Shown in pieces: positions 8,558-19,071 of a DNA stretch of 64,000 nt. The stretch spans positions 1 through 64,000 of the forward strand of contig NZ_KB455576.1 of assembly GCF_000341735.1 (NCBI RefSeq), in the 5' to 3' direction. Source of the DNA: Methylotuvimicrobium buryatense 5G. GTDB lineage: Bacteria > Pseudomonadota > Gammaproteobacteria > Methylococcales > Methylomonadaceae. Each line of letters starts with the position of its first letter. Within the stretch, counting starts at the first letter, position 1. The notes below the pieces were generated by a model. That model was given only the letters and a program-made list of their open reading frames with translations, was not told the origin of the DNA and ran no database searches. Both the position numbers and the translations under genes were made by a program.

Positions 8558-10627
8558 ATGAATCTATTTATTGCAGAAAAGCCTTCTGTGGCAAAAGCCA
8601 TTGCGGGGGAATTGGGGATGACAGGCAAAGGCGATGGCTTTATCCACTGTGGGAGCGACAAAGTAACCTGGTGCTTTGGACACATGCTCGAACAGGCCGA
8701 ACCGGATGATTACACACCGAGTGATGTACCACGCGGCCACAATGGCAAGAAAGTCTGGCGAGTTGATGAACTGCCTATCATTCCGACGACCTGGATACTC
8801 ATGCCCAAGGAGGATGCAAAGAAACAATTGACCGCGATCGGTAAGTTACTCAAAGAGGCAGACGTCATTGTGAACGCCGGCGATCCCGACCGTGAAGGAC
8901 AATTGCTGGTAGATGAGGTCCTTGAACACTTCAACAATACCAAGCCTGTACGTCGTTTCTGGGTGTCTGCGCAAGACTCTGTTTCAGTCCAACGTGGACT
9001 GGCTGCCTTGAAGGATAACACCCATTTTGCCGGCTGGGCCGATGCCGCCAAGGCACGGCAGCGTGCCGACTGGCTCATCGGTATGAACCTTAGCCGCGCA
9101 TTCACGTTGCGGGCGCAACGTGGCGGTTCTCGAGCGCTGCTGACCGTTGGCCGAGTACAGACGCCCACCTTGGCCCTAGTTGTTGCGCGGGATAGAGAAA
9201 TCGAAGGATTCAAGCCGGTCCCGTACCATACTATCCGAGCCGAGATTCAGCATGCGGGAGGTTCCTTTTTCGCCGCGTGGAAGGCTAAAGAAGATCAAGC
9301 CGGCCTTGATTCCGAAGGCCGACTTGTCGATACCGCTATTGCCAACGCGCTTGTCGAGAAGATAGCCGGCAAGCCCGGCATCATTGCCGAGTATAAGGAG
9401 GAAGCCAAGACACAAAGCCAGCCGCTGGCTTTTGCGCTGTCCGACATAACGCTATTAGCCTCCCATAAATTCGGCTATAGCGCTGAAGAGGTTCTGAAAG
9501 CCTGCCAGGCGCTTTATGAAACGCACAAACTGACTTCCTACCCGCGTACCGATTGCGCTTATCTGCCGGAATCCCAACACGCCGATGCAGCCGGTATTTT
9601 GGCAGCGATCAAATACGTCAATCCCGAGCTGGGCGGGATCGTGGACGGTGCCGATCCACGCATCAAGTCCAAAACGTGGAACGACTCGAAGATCACCGCG
9701 CACCACGGGATCATCCCGACGATGCACAAGGGAGGAAAGTCCGGCCTTAGTGACAAAGAGCGCACTATCTATGAGCTGATTGTTCGGGCTTACCTCGCTC
9801 AGTTCTATCCGTTGCACGAGTACAGGCAAACAACCGTGAGTGCAGAAGTCGAGAGTGAAACCTTCACCGTGAACGGGAAGGTCATCACGCGCAACGGCTG
9901 GCGAGATGTGTTTCAAGAAGCTGACGAGGACGACAAACACGATTCGGAAGAAGGCAACAGGCAACGCTTGCCGGCCATGAAAAAAGGCGACGATGTGACC
10001 TGCGGACAGGCCGCTAGACGGGATGCCAAGACGAAGCCGCCGGCCAGGTTTACCGAAGGCACGTTAACCCGTGCCATGGAGAACATACATAAATTTGTAT
10101 CGGACCCGGATCATAAGAAGGTGTTGCGTGATGGCGATGGCATCGGTACATCGGCCACCCGAGCATCCATACTTTCGGAGTTAAAACGCCGAGAGTTCCT
10201 GGAACTCAAGGGCAAACATATTATTAGCACGACATTGGGTCGCAGCGTCATCGATGCTTTGCCGGAAGTCGTGAAAAGTCCGGTTTTGACTGCCTTGTAT
10301 GAACGAATGTTGAAAGGTATCGAGCAAGGCAATACCGAGATGGGCGCATTTATAGCCCGGCAAGAGGATTTTATCCGCGAACAAGTGGCGAAGGCGAACG
10401 CGGGAGCCGTGCGCATTGCCGGCGGTAAAGAGGGGACTCCGGTATCTTCGCTGCACAAGTGCATGGCGTGCGGTAGCGGCCTTTCACGTCGACCCAGCAA
10501 AAAGCCAGGGCATTTTTGGTGGGGATGCAGCAACTTCCCTACCTGCAAGCAAACCTATCCCGAGCTAAAAGGACGACCTGACTATAGCAAGGGCCGCGAC
10601 AACAATCAGACAGTCATTAAGGGGTAA
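8558..10627 (+). CDS. traE: TraE, type IA topoisomerase III
   Basis: A 689-residue TopB-like enzyme in the position of RP4 TraE. The Toprim domain begins at residue 1 ([17 protein letters not shown]) and contains the DxDRE motif as [12 protein letters not shown]. The nucleophile tyrosine is in [11 protein letters not shown] near residue 328. The C terminus has a topoisomerase C4 zinc finger, CMACG followed by CSNFPTC. It probably relaxes or decatenates plasmid DNA; it is dispensable for RP4 transfer. Confidence 0.95.
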   Translation: MNLFIAEKPSVAKAIAGELGMTGKGDGFIHCGSDKVTWCFGHMLEQAEPDDYTPSDVPRGHNGKKVWRVDELPIIPTTWILMPKEDAKKQLTAIGKLLKEADVIVNAGDPDREGQLLVDEVLEHFNNTKPVRRFWVSAQDSVSVQRGLAALKDNTHFAGWADAAKARQRADWLIGMNLSRAFTLRAQRGGSRALLTVGRVQTPTLALVVARDREIEGFKPVPYHTIRAEIQHAGGSFFAAWKAKEDQAGLDSEGRLVDTAIANALVEKIAGKPGIIAEYKEEAKTQSQPLAFALSDITLLASHKFGYSAEEVLKACQALYETHKLTSYPRTDCAYLPESQHADAAGILAAIKYVNPELGGIVDGADPRIKSKTWNDSKITAHHGIIPTMHKGGKSGLSDKERTIYELIVRAYLAQFYPLHEYRQTTVSAEVESETFTVNGKVITRNGWRDVFQEADEDDKHDSEEGNRQRLPAMKKGDDVTCGQAARRDAKTKPPARFTEGTLTRAMENIHKFVSDPDHKKVLRDGDGIGTSATRASILSELKRREFLELKGKHIISTTLGRSVIDALPEVVKSPVLTALYERMLKGIEQGNTEMGAFIARQEDFIREQVAKANAGAVRIAGGKEGTPVSSLHKCMACGSGLSRRPSKKPGHFWWGCSNFPTCKQTYPELKGRPDYSKGRDNNQTVIKG

Positions 10628-10634
10628 TACCATC

Positions 10635-10853
10635 ATGAATAATGAAACTAATAGCCGTTCAAACACCGAAATCGAGATAGCGGTCAAGCCGACTGACGCA
10701 CTGATTGAAAAGCTGAGCGACGCAGAAACGGCGCCAGGCTTTGAAGTGGAGTTTGATCCGGATGAGGCTGAGAAAGCCGGCGCATTTGAAGAGGATGCTA
10801 TCAGTGAATCAGACGCGTTAGACAGTAGCGCGGACTTAATCTCGGGCAGTTAA
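10635..10853 (+). CDS. traD: TraD-position small acidic protein
   Basis: A 72-residue, strongly acidic protein (Asp/Glu-rich throughout, with [15 protein letters not shown] in the middle) between traE and the giant traC. RP4 has the small gene traD at this place, function unknown. The two-base gap to the next start indicates coupling. The name rests mainly on gene order. Confidence 0.6.
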   Translation: MNNETNSRSNTEIEIAVKPTDALIEKLSDAETAPGFEVEFDPDEAEKAGAFEEDAISESDALDSSADLISGS

Positions 10854-10855
10854 AT

Positions 10856-13800
10856 ATGGCGAAGAAATCGAATCCGGATCAATGGGATTTATTTAACGAC
10901 TGGCTGGTTGTGGTTGATGCGCCGATATCGCCGATTGTTCATTCAAAAGAAGAGGCGGACCCATCACCGATATCGAAAGATCAGTCTCGTTATGTTCTCG
11001 CGTTACGACTCGCTAAAAAGCTCGATAAGGACGGTGAAATCACGACAAAATTCTTAACTGATGAGGCCAATCGCGCTTTCGGCGGAACGATGGCCGAAGG
11101 GGTTTATTCAACGAAAGACGCTTATGATGCGATGGAAACGGCATTCAACATCCATCTAGGCAACACCGAGAAAGCCGATTGGACTGAACAGGATGCCGCA
11201 TGGGCAACCAGCAAAACTAAAGAACTCACCAGTCGAATCCAGAAACTGCCCACGCAGACGCGGCGGGATGAGGAAATGGAAGAGTTTCAGCAATTCAGCA
11301 CACCGCCTGCTTTGTCGTTTGTTGCCAATTGGGTGGCGAACGTCAAGGCCTATGATGTGATGGGCGAACCCTCCGCAGGGACTGGCGATTTAGCGATCTG
11401 GTCAAAGATTGCCGGGGCCGAAATAGTTTTAAATGAGTTATCGCCACGCCGGCAGGCGTTACTTTCCTCACTGTTTCCAAAGGCGAGACTGTTCAAGGAA
11501 AACGCGGAGCAGCTGGACAACGTATTACCACCCGACATCAAACCTACCGTCATTGTCATGAATCCGCCGTTTTCTTCGACCGCTGGCCGAGTGCGGGGGC
11601 AACGCGACACATCGAACGGCGCTAGACATATCGAACAGGCCTTAAAACGGTTACAAGACGGCGGCCGGCTGGTGGCTGTGGTCGGCAATGGAATGGCCGC
11701 TGATCGACCGGCATTCGCCAACTGGTGGAAGGAGATAGAGAAAAAGTACACCGTGCGTGCGAATGTCGGCATAGCCGGCAAGGAGTATGCGAAGTACGGT
11801 ACGACGTTCGATAACCAACTCTTGGTTATCGATAAAACCAGACCGACGACTCAGCCCGTCTTAACGGGTAGCGTCGATTCGGTCGCCGATTTACCCACAT
11901 TATTAGAAGGCATTAGAAATGATCGTCAGCACCTACAACGAGGCTTCAATCAACCAGCAATCGATGAAGATACTCCAACAGTACCGGATAGCTTACAACC
12001 CAGCGACGGAGCTCGCGGCATTAGTTCTGATACGGGAAGCTCTCGAGCGGAATCTATTGGACACGGGGGAGATTCAGGAGCCTCTGCTACTGATAGCCAA
12101 GCTGGAGGCGAATCCGCAGTTAGCGATGTCGTTAATGACGGAATCGGAGCCGGGAGTGGCATTTCAAATGGAACTGGCGGAAACGCTGGAGGAATCGGCG
12201 GCGCAGATATTGGAGGAAATAGTGGCATCAGCGAAAGCAACCCTGTCGGCGCCGTTGCAATAGAGGTTAAGAGCGGAGAAGTCAGCGAGTTCACCGATTC
12301 CGTATTCGCATCTTACAGCCCGCAGCGCCTTACTATTCCAGGGGCAAAACCACACCCCGGAAAGCTGGTGCAGTCAGCGGCAATGTCGGCCGTTCAGCCG
12401 CTCACGCCGACTTATGCGCCGGTTCTGCCCGTGAATGTAATACAAGATGGCCTGCTGTCTATTGCGCAACTTGAGTCTATTGTTTACGCAGGACAAGCAC
12501 ATTCCGAATTGTTGCCGAACGGATCACGGAAGGGTTTTTTCATTGGCGACGGCACCGGTGTCGGCAAAGGCCGGGAAATATCCGGCATTATTCTCGATAA
12601 CCTGATGCAGGGTCGAAGCAAGGCCGTCTGGGTTTCGTTCAACGAGGGATTGATTGAGGATGCGAGACGGGACTTCGCAGGCGTAGGCGGCGATCCCAGC
12701 AAGATTTTCTTTCAGGGCAAAACCAAGGCCGGTAATGAAATCACTCAAAAAGACGGCATTCTGTTTACCACTTATTCAACACTTCGCGGGGGCGAGAAAA
12801 AACTAGCCAATGACTTAGGGCAAAAGGGCGGCAAGACCCGTGCTCAACAGATCATTGACTGGCTGGGCAAAGATTTTGATGGCGTGATTGCATTTGATGA
12901 AGCGCATAGCATGGGTAACGCTATTGCCGTCAAGGGCAAACGCGGCGTTAAAAAGCCTTCGCAACAAGCGATTGCCGGTATCAATCTGCAAAAAGCGCTG
13001 CCCAATGCGCGTGTTACCTATGTGTCGGCTACCGGCGCTACGGAAATTAGCAACTTGAGCTACGCGGATCGGCTAGGTCTGTGGGGCGAAGGCACGCCAT
13101 TCGCCGACACGACTGCGTTTATCGATAATGTGTCTAAAGGCGGTATTGCCTCAATGGAACTGATTAGCCGTGATATGAAGGCGATGGGCATGTATCTCGC
13201 CCGTTCGTTGTCGTATGACGGCGTGAGCTACGAACGGCTGGAACATACGCTTTCAGACTTGCAGGAAGACATCTACAACGAACTCGCCGGCGCTTGGCAA
13301 GTGGTTCAAGACAATGTGGATCAGGCATTGGAAATCACCCAAGCCGGTAAGAGCGGCGCAGGGAAGAGTGCGGCAATGTCCCAATTCTGGGGCGCTCATC
13401 AGCGTTTTTTCAATCAAATCATCACGGCGATGCAAACGCCTCGCGTGATTGACGATATTCGCGAACAGCTTGATACAGGCCATGTTGCCGTCATTCAGTT
13501 GGTCAACACAAACGAAGCGGCCCAAGAACGGATCATTGCCGATGCGGCGGCCAATGACGCAGCCCTTGAAGACTTGGATTTTACGCCAAGACAGATGTTG
13601 ATGGACTACGTGCGCAACGGTTTTCCGGTTGCGGCCTATGAAGAGTCTCAAGACAGTAACGGTAATACTATTTATATCCCTGTCCGTGATGCAGAAGGTA
13701 ATCAGGTCTTTGATCGCGAAGCGATTGCCTTGCGCGACGCTTTACTGGAAACGCTGCATCAAATCCGGGTGCCTGAGAATCCGCTCGATTCCATCATCAA

Positions 13801-16800
13801 TGCCTTTGGTTCTGACACGGTAGCCGAAGTCACCGGCCGTAGCCGCAGGTTTGTCCAGGTTCGTGATGATGAAGGCAATCTAAGGGTTGTTGAAGAAAAG
13901 CGCGGTAAGAACGCATCCAGGGCCGATGCCGAAGCATTCCGGAACAACAAAAAAGATATTTTGGTGTTTTCCGGAGCGGGTGGCACCGGGTATTCATTCC
14001 ATGCCGACAATACCGCGGAAAATCAGCGTAAACGGGTTCACTACATTTTGCAGCCGGGTTGGCGGGCCGATTCAGCGGTACAGGGCTTCGGCCGAACCCA
14101 TAGGACTAACCAGGCGCAAGAACCGCATTATGTGTTGCCCACGACCAACCTGAAGGCGCAAAAGCGTTTCGTATCATCCATTGCCCGCAGACTGGATCAG
14201 TTAGGCGCATTAACTCGCGGCCAACGTGAAGCGACCGGTCAAGGCATGTTTACGGCATCCGATAATCTTGAAAGCGAATATGCCTCGACTGCGCTGAAGA
14301 ATTTCTTTAGTGATCTTTATCGCGGTCAAACCGGCCTGTCATTTCATGAGGTCACCAAGCAGATGGGGTTAAATCTGCTCGATGAGAATCTATCGTTGAG
14401 TGAAAGCAAGATCCCGGCAATACCGCAGTTTCTGAATCGGTTGTTGTCGCTGAAAACGGACATGCAGAACGCTGTTTTTGGCGAGTTTGAGGATAGGCTC
14501 ATAGAGGCCGTTGAATATGCCAAGCAGCGGGGGTTATATGATGTTGGTTTGCAGACCATGACCGCTCTGAGCATAGTCAAGACGCGTGATGATGTTGCTT
14601 ATGAAGATAAAAATACCGGAGCACAGACCCGCTATGTCGAGTTGGCTGTTACCAACGAGATTAAATATAACTCATGGGAAGATGCCAAAAAGTTCGTGCG
14701 CGAAAATCCAAGGGATAACGACATCAGCGGATGGTTTGTCGCTGAGTTCGGAAAAAACAAAGGAGATGTCTTTTTTCTTTCCGATATAGGCGAAAGACTC
14801 AATTCAGAAGGCAAGACGGTACACCGAGGCGTCGTGCATACGATCAGAAAAAACGATCATCGGTACATCGATAATGCCGATGCGATTAGTCGTGGCTATG
14901 ACTACAGATCCGTTGTCACTCATGGCGTGGGTAGTTATCAGAAAGTGACGCTGACCAGGGCGATCGATGAGAAGGAAGCCGAAAGCCTTTGGAATGAACA
15001 ACTTTCCAATGCGCCGAAAACTGAAACCAAAACTGAGCGGATGATAGTCGGCGTGATCTTGCCTATTTGGGATCGTGTCGAGGGATCGGAAACCATCAAG
15101 CGGTTGCAAACCGATGACGGCGAGCAGCTGCTGGGCCGCATGTTGGGACCAAAGGCCGCCAAGCAAACGCTCAAAAATTTGGGACTGGATTCCGGTTTGT
15201 CCAATATGTCGGCCAGCGATTTGTTTAATTCAATCAAGAACGGCAACAAGGCGATTCTTTCAAACGGCTGGGAAATCGCAACCGCCAAGGTCAACCGCGA
15301 GGATCGGATCGAGATCAAAGGGCGCGGCTATCTAACGGATGCCGAAAAACGTGTGCTGAAAGAGCAGGGCGCATTTATCGAGCGTATCAGTTGGGTGGAT
15401 CGGGTCTTTATTCCAACCGGTAGCAACGGAGTTCGGGTGTTTGAACGGATCACCGCATCGAAACCTGTGGTTGATTTGATCAAGAAAAGCCGGAACAAGG
15501 AAAACGATGACGTTGAGCAAGAACATGGCATTCCCAAAGTAATCAACGAATCGGCCATTCACCCGGTGAATAGTGAGTCGGCCGTCATAGCGAAAGCTGT
15601 CAGTAATACCGCAGATGTACATAGCCAAAGTGGGGGCATTTCCATGAATCAGAAGAATCAGAAGAAACCGTATCACGAAACCGTTGCCGAGAATTTAATC
15701 AAGCAACTCGAAGCCGGGACAGCGCCGTGGCAACGACCGTGGGAGGCCGGAGCGTCAGGATCTTTCTTGCCGTATAACCCAACTACCGGCAATCGCTACA
15801 AGGGAATCAATGCGCTGCACTTAATGGCTCAGGATCGCATCGATCAGCGTTGGATGACCTATAACCAAGCGGCGGCCGAGGGTGCGCAAGTTCGCAAAGG
15901 CGAGAAGGGCACGGGTATTCAGTATTGGAAGTTCACCGAAGAACAGACTAAGAAAGATGAGTATGGTAAACCCGTTTTAGACGCCGAAGGAAAGCCCGTT
16001 AAAGTGACTGTTAAGCTTGAACGTCCTCGGGTGTTTTTCGCGACCGTATTCAACGGTGAGCAAATCGATGGATTACCGGAGCTTGAGAAAAAAGAACAAA
16101 CATGGGATCCGATCGAGCGGGCGGAGACTATATTGAACGCATCCGGTGCCAATATTCAGCATAACGGCGGTGAAAGAGCATTTTACCGATCATTGACCGA
16201 TAGCATTCACTTGCCGGATAAGGGGTTGTTTTCAAGCGCAGATCGCTATTACTCGACGGCATTACACGAGTTGGGCCACTGGACTGGTCACTCATCACGC
16301 CTAGATCGAGACCTGGCACATCCTTTCGGCAGCGAGGGGTACGCCAAGGAAGAACTTCGGGCGGAAATTTCCAGCATGATTTTGGGTGATGAGCTTGGGA
16401 TTGGACATGATCCAGGTCAACATGCGGCTTATGTTGGATCGTGGATCAAGGCGCTTAAGGAAGATCCATTAGAGATATTCCGAGCGGCCGCTGATGCCGA
16501 AAAGATACAAGGCTATATTCTTGGTCTTGAACAACAGCACATCCAGGAGCAGGAGAAAGCGCAGACACACCCTTCAACACTTGCCGATCTTACCACTAAG
16601 GAATACCAGCGCATGCAGGCTGCGGAGGAAAACTATCATCAGGAGTTAGTCCGTGTGTACGGTGAATCCAGCGCAAATGAGGCCCGTTACCAATTAAGCC
16701 ATGAGGATCCCATTGTTCAAGCCTCCAAAGAAGCGTTTCTTGCCGCATCTGAAGCATGGCACAACGCAATTAATGACGCACGGAAATCAATAGATGGAGG

Positions 16801-18922
16801 CAATGTATCCCAAGCCTACGAGGATAAAGCGATGACAGAATACCAAGATGAGCTTGCACGATTGTTAAAACTTTCGACATTGAAACCAAAGTTGTCGGCA
16901 GAGGCCCGCTCCGAATCATTCAGCAAACGGGAATTGTTGGATGAGATTGTGTCAATGGAACCCCCGGAAACGAATAGCAAAGAATTTATTCTCGCCAGCG
17001 ATCAATTTACGTTTTGGAACGGTGATGGATGGCGTGGACTCGATGAAGCCAAACGTTACAACGATCCTACTACAGCATTCAAAGACGCCCTTTCTTTAGA
17101 TGAAAGTGAGCGCGATTATCTGGAAGAGAGTGCGGTTATGCTTTATGAGCACGATCACAATGCAAAAACGTTCAATCTAACAGTAACAACCGCATTGATG
17201 AGCAACAAACCGGCTTTAAGAGATCGATGGATTAAGCACTTCGGTGAAGCCTGTCCGGAAGATGTTTTAGCGGCTAAAACCGAACGCAGCAATACAGAAA
17301 ACATTACGCAGGGAGATACTGATTCAACGTCTGATTCCAGGACCTATATCAATGTTCCCTATCAGGAAAAGGATGACGCGAAAAAGCTTGGTGCTCGGTG
17401 GGACCGTCAAGAGCGATCTTGGTTTCTTCCCCCTGGCGTTGATCCCGAACCGTTTGCTAACTGGACAACACATAAAAGCGACGAGTCGGTTGATCGACCC
17501 ATTGATTACGAACCCGTAAGCCCGATCCAAAATGATAAACGCGAGTATTTAGCAGTGCCGTATGGTGAACGTAACGCCGCCAAATCCGCCGGTGCGTTAT
17601 GGGATAAAGTTGCTAAGTCGTGGTACGTTGGCCCTAATGCACAGAGGGATGAGCTGGAACGCTGGAAGCCTGATAATGTCCCTAATCAACAAAGTCCGGC
17701 AATATCCCCCATGGAGGAATTCGCAGACGCCATGCGATCGATAGACTTTATTGTGGCCGACGGACACCCAATTATGGACGGCAAAAAACACCGAATCGAA
17801 GTGGGGGGCGATAAGACCGGAGGGAAATCCGGATTCTATGTCGGTCACTTGGATGGTCATCCTGCCGGCTACATTAAGAACAACCGCACCGGCATTGATA
17901 TGAAATGGAAATCAAAGGGATATTTGCTCGATCCACAGGAAAAAGCAAAATTGCAGGCCGAGGCTGCCGAGAAATTGGCAGCCAGGGCGGCTGAACAGGA
18001 ACGCGTCCATGAAGCTACTGCGCAACGAGTAAGCCGTCAAACGGCTAATTTAGTGCCGGTATTCGAGCCAACCCCCTATCTGCGTGATAAAGGCATTCAG
18101 CCACATGCCGGCACACTCACCGACGCCGGTGGCCAGAAAACGTACATTCCGGCCACTGACGTCGACGGCAAGCAATGGACGATGCAGTATATTCAAGAAG
18201 ATGGAACCAAGCGGTTCGCCAAAGATAGTCGTAAAGAAGGTTGCTTCCATGTGATTGGCGGGATTGAATCCCTGGATCAAGCACCGGCCTTGGTCATTTC
18301 CGAGGGTTACGCGACGGCCGCCACTAATGCCGAGGCATTGGGTTTCGCCACTGTTGCCGCATTTGATTCCGGCAACCTTCCGGTTGTGGCCAAGGCGTTG
18401 CACGAAAAGTTTCCGGATAAACCTGTTATCATCGCCGGCGACGACGATAGGAACCGGCTCCTCACGGATGGTATTAATCCAGGTCGCAGTAAAGCCGAAG
18501 AGGCGGCCAAGGCTGTTAATGGCACCGCGATATTTCCAATTTTTGCGCCGGGTGAAAATGTTTATCCACCTAATCTTGAAGCGTTTACTCCCCAACAGTA
18601 TAGAGAGCATGATCGTGCAATGCGCCGTCTCGAAGCCGCTCAGAAGGAGCCGGAAACGGTAAAACTTTCGGATCAGGAAGTGATTAAACTGCAAAATGCT
18701 TTGCTCAGTTCTGAACAAATTGATGCCCTTGATAAAATGAAGGCACATACAGATTTTAATGATCTTGCCACACGGAGCCAATTAGGGCGAAACGGATTGG
18801 AACGCCAGGTTAGGGCGGCACTTAGCCAAGCTCTACAAGCCCAAAAACAACGCCAGGAACGGAAACAGAATATAGAGCAAACTAAGGAACTAAAACGAGT
18901 ACATGTAAGAGCTCGCATTTGA
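10856..18922 (+). CDS. traC: Giant polyvalent TraC: methylase, helicase, ArdC and Toprim primase fusion
   Basis: 2,688 residues in the traC position. Segments in order: methyltransferase-like region with motif IVMNPPFSS near 234; low-complexity Gly/Ser/Asp linker about 355-465; strawberry-notch-like superfamily II helicase with Walker A GDGTGVGKGRE near 565 and DEAH box FDEAHS near 681; ArdC-type ssDNA-binding domain from about 1600 (YHETVAENLIKQLEAGTAPW); zincin motif HELGHW near 1804; two DUF5710 repeats near 2163 and 2231 (each ending in W-[FY] plus a short acidic tail); and a TraC-like Toprim primase near 2480 (VISEGYATAATNAEALG). RP4 TraC primase enters the recipient with the DNA, so this fusion may deliver antirestriction and repair functions with it (inference). 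A candidate internal start at 15644 would yield 1,092 residues, close to RP4 TraC1. Confidence 0.9.
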   Translation: MAKKSNPDQWDLFNDWLVVVDAPISPIVHSKEEADPSPISKDQSRYVLALRLAKKLDKDGEITTKFLTDEANRAFGGTMAEGVYSTKDAYDAMETAFNIHLGNTEKADWTEQDAAWATSKTKELTSRIQKLPTQTRRDEEMEEFQQFSTPPALSFVANWVANVKAYDVMGEPSAGTGDLAIWSKIAGAEIVLNELSPRRQALLSSLFPKARLFKENAEQLDNVLPPDIKPTVIVMNPPFSSTAGRVRGQRDTSNGARHIEQALKRLQDGGRLVAVVGNGMAADRPAFANWWKEIEKKYTVRANVGIAGKEYAKYGTTFDNQLLVIDKTRPTTQPVLTGSVDSVADLPTLLEGIRNDRQHLQRGFNQPAIDEDTPTVPDSLQPSDGARGISSDTGSSRAESIGHGGDSGASATDSQAGGESAVSDVVNDGIGAGSGISNGTGGNAGGIGGADIGGNSGISESNPVGAVAIEVKSGEVSEFTDSVFASYSPQRLTIPGAKPHPGKLVQSAAMSAVQPLTPTYAPVLPVNVIQDGLLSIAQLESIVYAGQAHSELLPNGSRKGFFIGDGTGVGKGREISGIILDNLMQGRSKAVWVSFNEGLIEDARRDFAGVGGDPSKIFFQGKTKAGNEITQKDGILFTTYSTLRGGEKKLANDLGQKGGKTRAQQIIDWLGKDFDGVIAFDEAHSMGNAIAVKGKRGVKKPSQQAIAGINLQKALPNARVTYVSATGATEISNLSYADRLGLWGEGTPFADTTAFIDNVSKGGIASMELISRDMKAMGMYLARSLSYDGVSYERLEHTLSDLQEDIYNELAGAWQVVQDNVDQALEITQAGKSGAGKSAAMSQFWGAHQRFFNQIITAMQTPRVIDDIREQLDTGHVAVIQLVNTNEAAQERIIADAAANDAALEDLDFTPRQMLMDYVRNGFPVAAYEESQDSNGNTIYIPVRDAEGNQVFDREAIALRDALLETLHQIRVPENPLDSIINAFGSDTVAEVTGRSRRFVQVRDDEGNLRVVEEKRGKNASRADAEAFRNNKKDILVFSGAGGTGYSFHADNTAENQRKRVHYILQPGWRADSAVQGFGRTHRTNQAQEPHYVLPTTNLKAQKRFVSSIARRLDQLGALTRGQREATGQGMFTASDNLESEYASTALKNFFSDLYRGQTGLSFHEVTKQMGLNLLDENLSLSESKIPAIPQFLNRLLSLKTDMQNAVFGEFEDRLIEAVEYAKQRGLYDVGLQTMTALSIVKTRDDVAYEDKNTGAQTRYVELAVTNEIKYNSWEDAKKFVRENPRDNDISGWFVAEFGKNKGDVFFLSDIGERLNSEGKTVHRGVVHTIRKNDHRYIDNADAISRGYDYRSVVTHGVGSYQKVTLTRAIDEKEAESLWNEQLSNAPKTETKTERMIVGVILPIWDRVEGSETIKRLQTDDGEQLLGRMLGPKAAKQTLKNLGLDSGLSNMSASDLFNSIKNGNKAILSNGWEIATAKVNREDRIEIKGRGYLTDAEKRVLKEQGAFIERISWVDRVFIPTGSNGVRVFERITASKPVVDLIKKSRNKENDDVEQEHGIPKVINESAIHPVNSESAVIAKAVSNTADVHSQSGGISMNQKNQKKPYHETVAENLIKQLEAGTAPWQRPWEAGASGSFLPYNPTTGNRYKGINALHLMAQDRIDQRWMTYNQAAAEGAQVRKGEKGTGIQYWKFTEEQTKKDEYGKPVLDAEGKPVKVTVKLERPRVFFATVFNGEQIDGLPELEKKEQTWDPIERAETILNASGANIQHNGGERAFYRSLTDSIHLPDKGLFSSADRYYSTALHELGHWTGHSSRLDRDLAHPFGSEGYAKEELRAEISSMILGDELGIGHDPGQHAAYVGSWIKALKEDPLEIFRAAADAEKIQGYILGLEQQHIQEQEKAQTHPSTLADLTTKEYQRMQAAEENYHQELVRVYGESSANEARYQLSHEDPIVQASKEAFLAASEAWHNAINDARKSIDGGNVSQAYEDKAMTEYQDELARLLKLSTLKPKLSAEARSESFSKRELLDEIVSMEPPETNSKEFILASDQFTFWNGDGWRGLDEAKRYNDPTTAFKDALSLDESERDYLEESAVMLYEHDHNAKTFNLTVTTALMSNKPALRDRWIKHFGEACPEDVLAAKTERSNTENITQGDTDSTSDSRTYINVPYQEKDDAKKLGARWDRQERSWFLPPGVDPEPFANWTTHKSDESVDRPIDYEPVSPIQNDKREYLAVPYGERNAAKSAGALWDKVAKSWYVGPNAQRDELERWKPDNVPNQQSPAISPMEEFADAMRSIDFIVADGHPIMDGKKHRIEVGGDKTGGKSGFYVGHLDGHPAGYIKNNRTGIDMKWKSKGYLLDPQEKAKLQAEAAEKLAARAAEQERVHEATAQRVSRQTANLVPVFEPTPYLRDKGIQPHAGTLTDAGGQKTYIPATDVDGKQWTMQYIQEDGTKRFAKDSRKEGCFHVIGGIESLDQAPALVISEGYATAATNAEALGFATVAAFDSGNLPVVAKALHEKFPDKPVIIAGDDDRNRLLTDGINPGRSKAEEAAKAVNGTAIFPIFAPGENVYPPNLEAFTPQQYREHDRAMRRLEAAQKEPETVKLSDQEVIKLQNALLSSEQIDALDKMKAHTDFNDLATRSQLGRNGLERQVRAALSQALQAQKQRQERKQNIEQTKELKRVHVRARI
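11919..12263 (+). CDS. Candidate overprinted gene inside traC
   Basis: A 114-residue ORF in another frame of traC, with ATG at 11919 and AGAAGG at 11905-11910, eight bases upstream. Its composition is that of a globular helical protein (TELAALVLIREALERNLLD, PLLLIAKLEANPQL, ETLEESAAQILEEIV). Over the same bases the traC frame encodes only disordered Gly/Ser/Asp linker, which is what one expects if this frame is the constrained one. traI/traH just upstream is a precedent for nested genes in this operon. I recognise no family. It could still be a chance ORF. Confidence 0.5.
   Translation: MIVSTYNEASINQQSMKILQQYRIAYNPATELAALVLIREALERNLLDTGEIQEPLLLIAKLEANPQLAMSLMTESEPGVAFQMELAETLEESAAQILEEIVASAKATLSAPLQ
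17266..17278. promoter_or_regulatory. KorB-type operator inside traC
   Basis: Exact TTTAGCGGCTAAA in the coding sequence (reading VLAAK), in the linker just before the first DUF5710 repeat. It is far from any obvious promoter. Confidence 0.7.
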
Positions 18923-19071
18923 AAACGGTCGGACTCGCATTTATCGCCGGTTTCAGCTCGAATTAACTGCAAATAAAAATCCTGCCGAGCTCAGATTAAA
19001 TGCAAATGAGCTTGCATTTATCAGTGCCGGCTCGCGTTTGATTTTCTCAGGCTCACTTTATCTGCAAATGA
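18911..19071. repeat. Degenerate iterated repeats at the end of traC
   Basis: About seven short units spaced 20-33 bp, built on GCTCGCATTT or GCTCAGATTAAATGCAAAT variants: for example 18911 GCTCGCATTT, 18933 ACTCGCATTTATCGCCGG, 18955 AGCTCGAATTAACTGCAAAT, 18989 GCTCAGATTAAATGCAAAT, 19008 GAGCTTGCATTT, 19029 GGCTCGCGTTTGATTT, 19050 GGCTCACTTTATCTGCAAAT. The first overlaps the traC stop. They resemble the ATTAAATGAGAA-type units at 27636-27750 beyond the cassette region. Confidence 0.6.

Noticed and set aside
18911-19071. Plasmid replication iterons
   Set aside because: Iterated units near an intergenic region could be iterons, but they are degenerate, irregularly spaced, overlap the traC stop, and no replication initiator gene is in the window.
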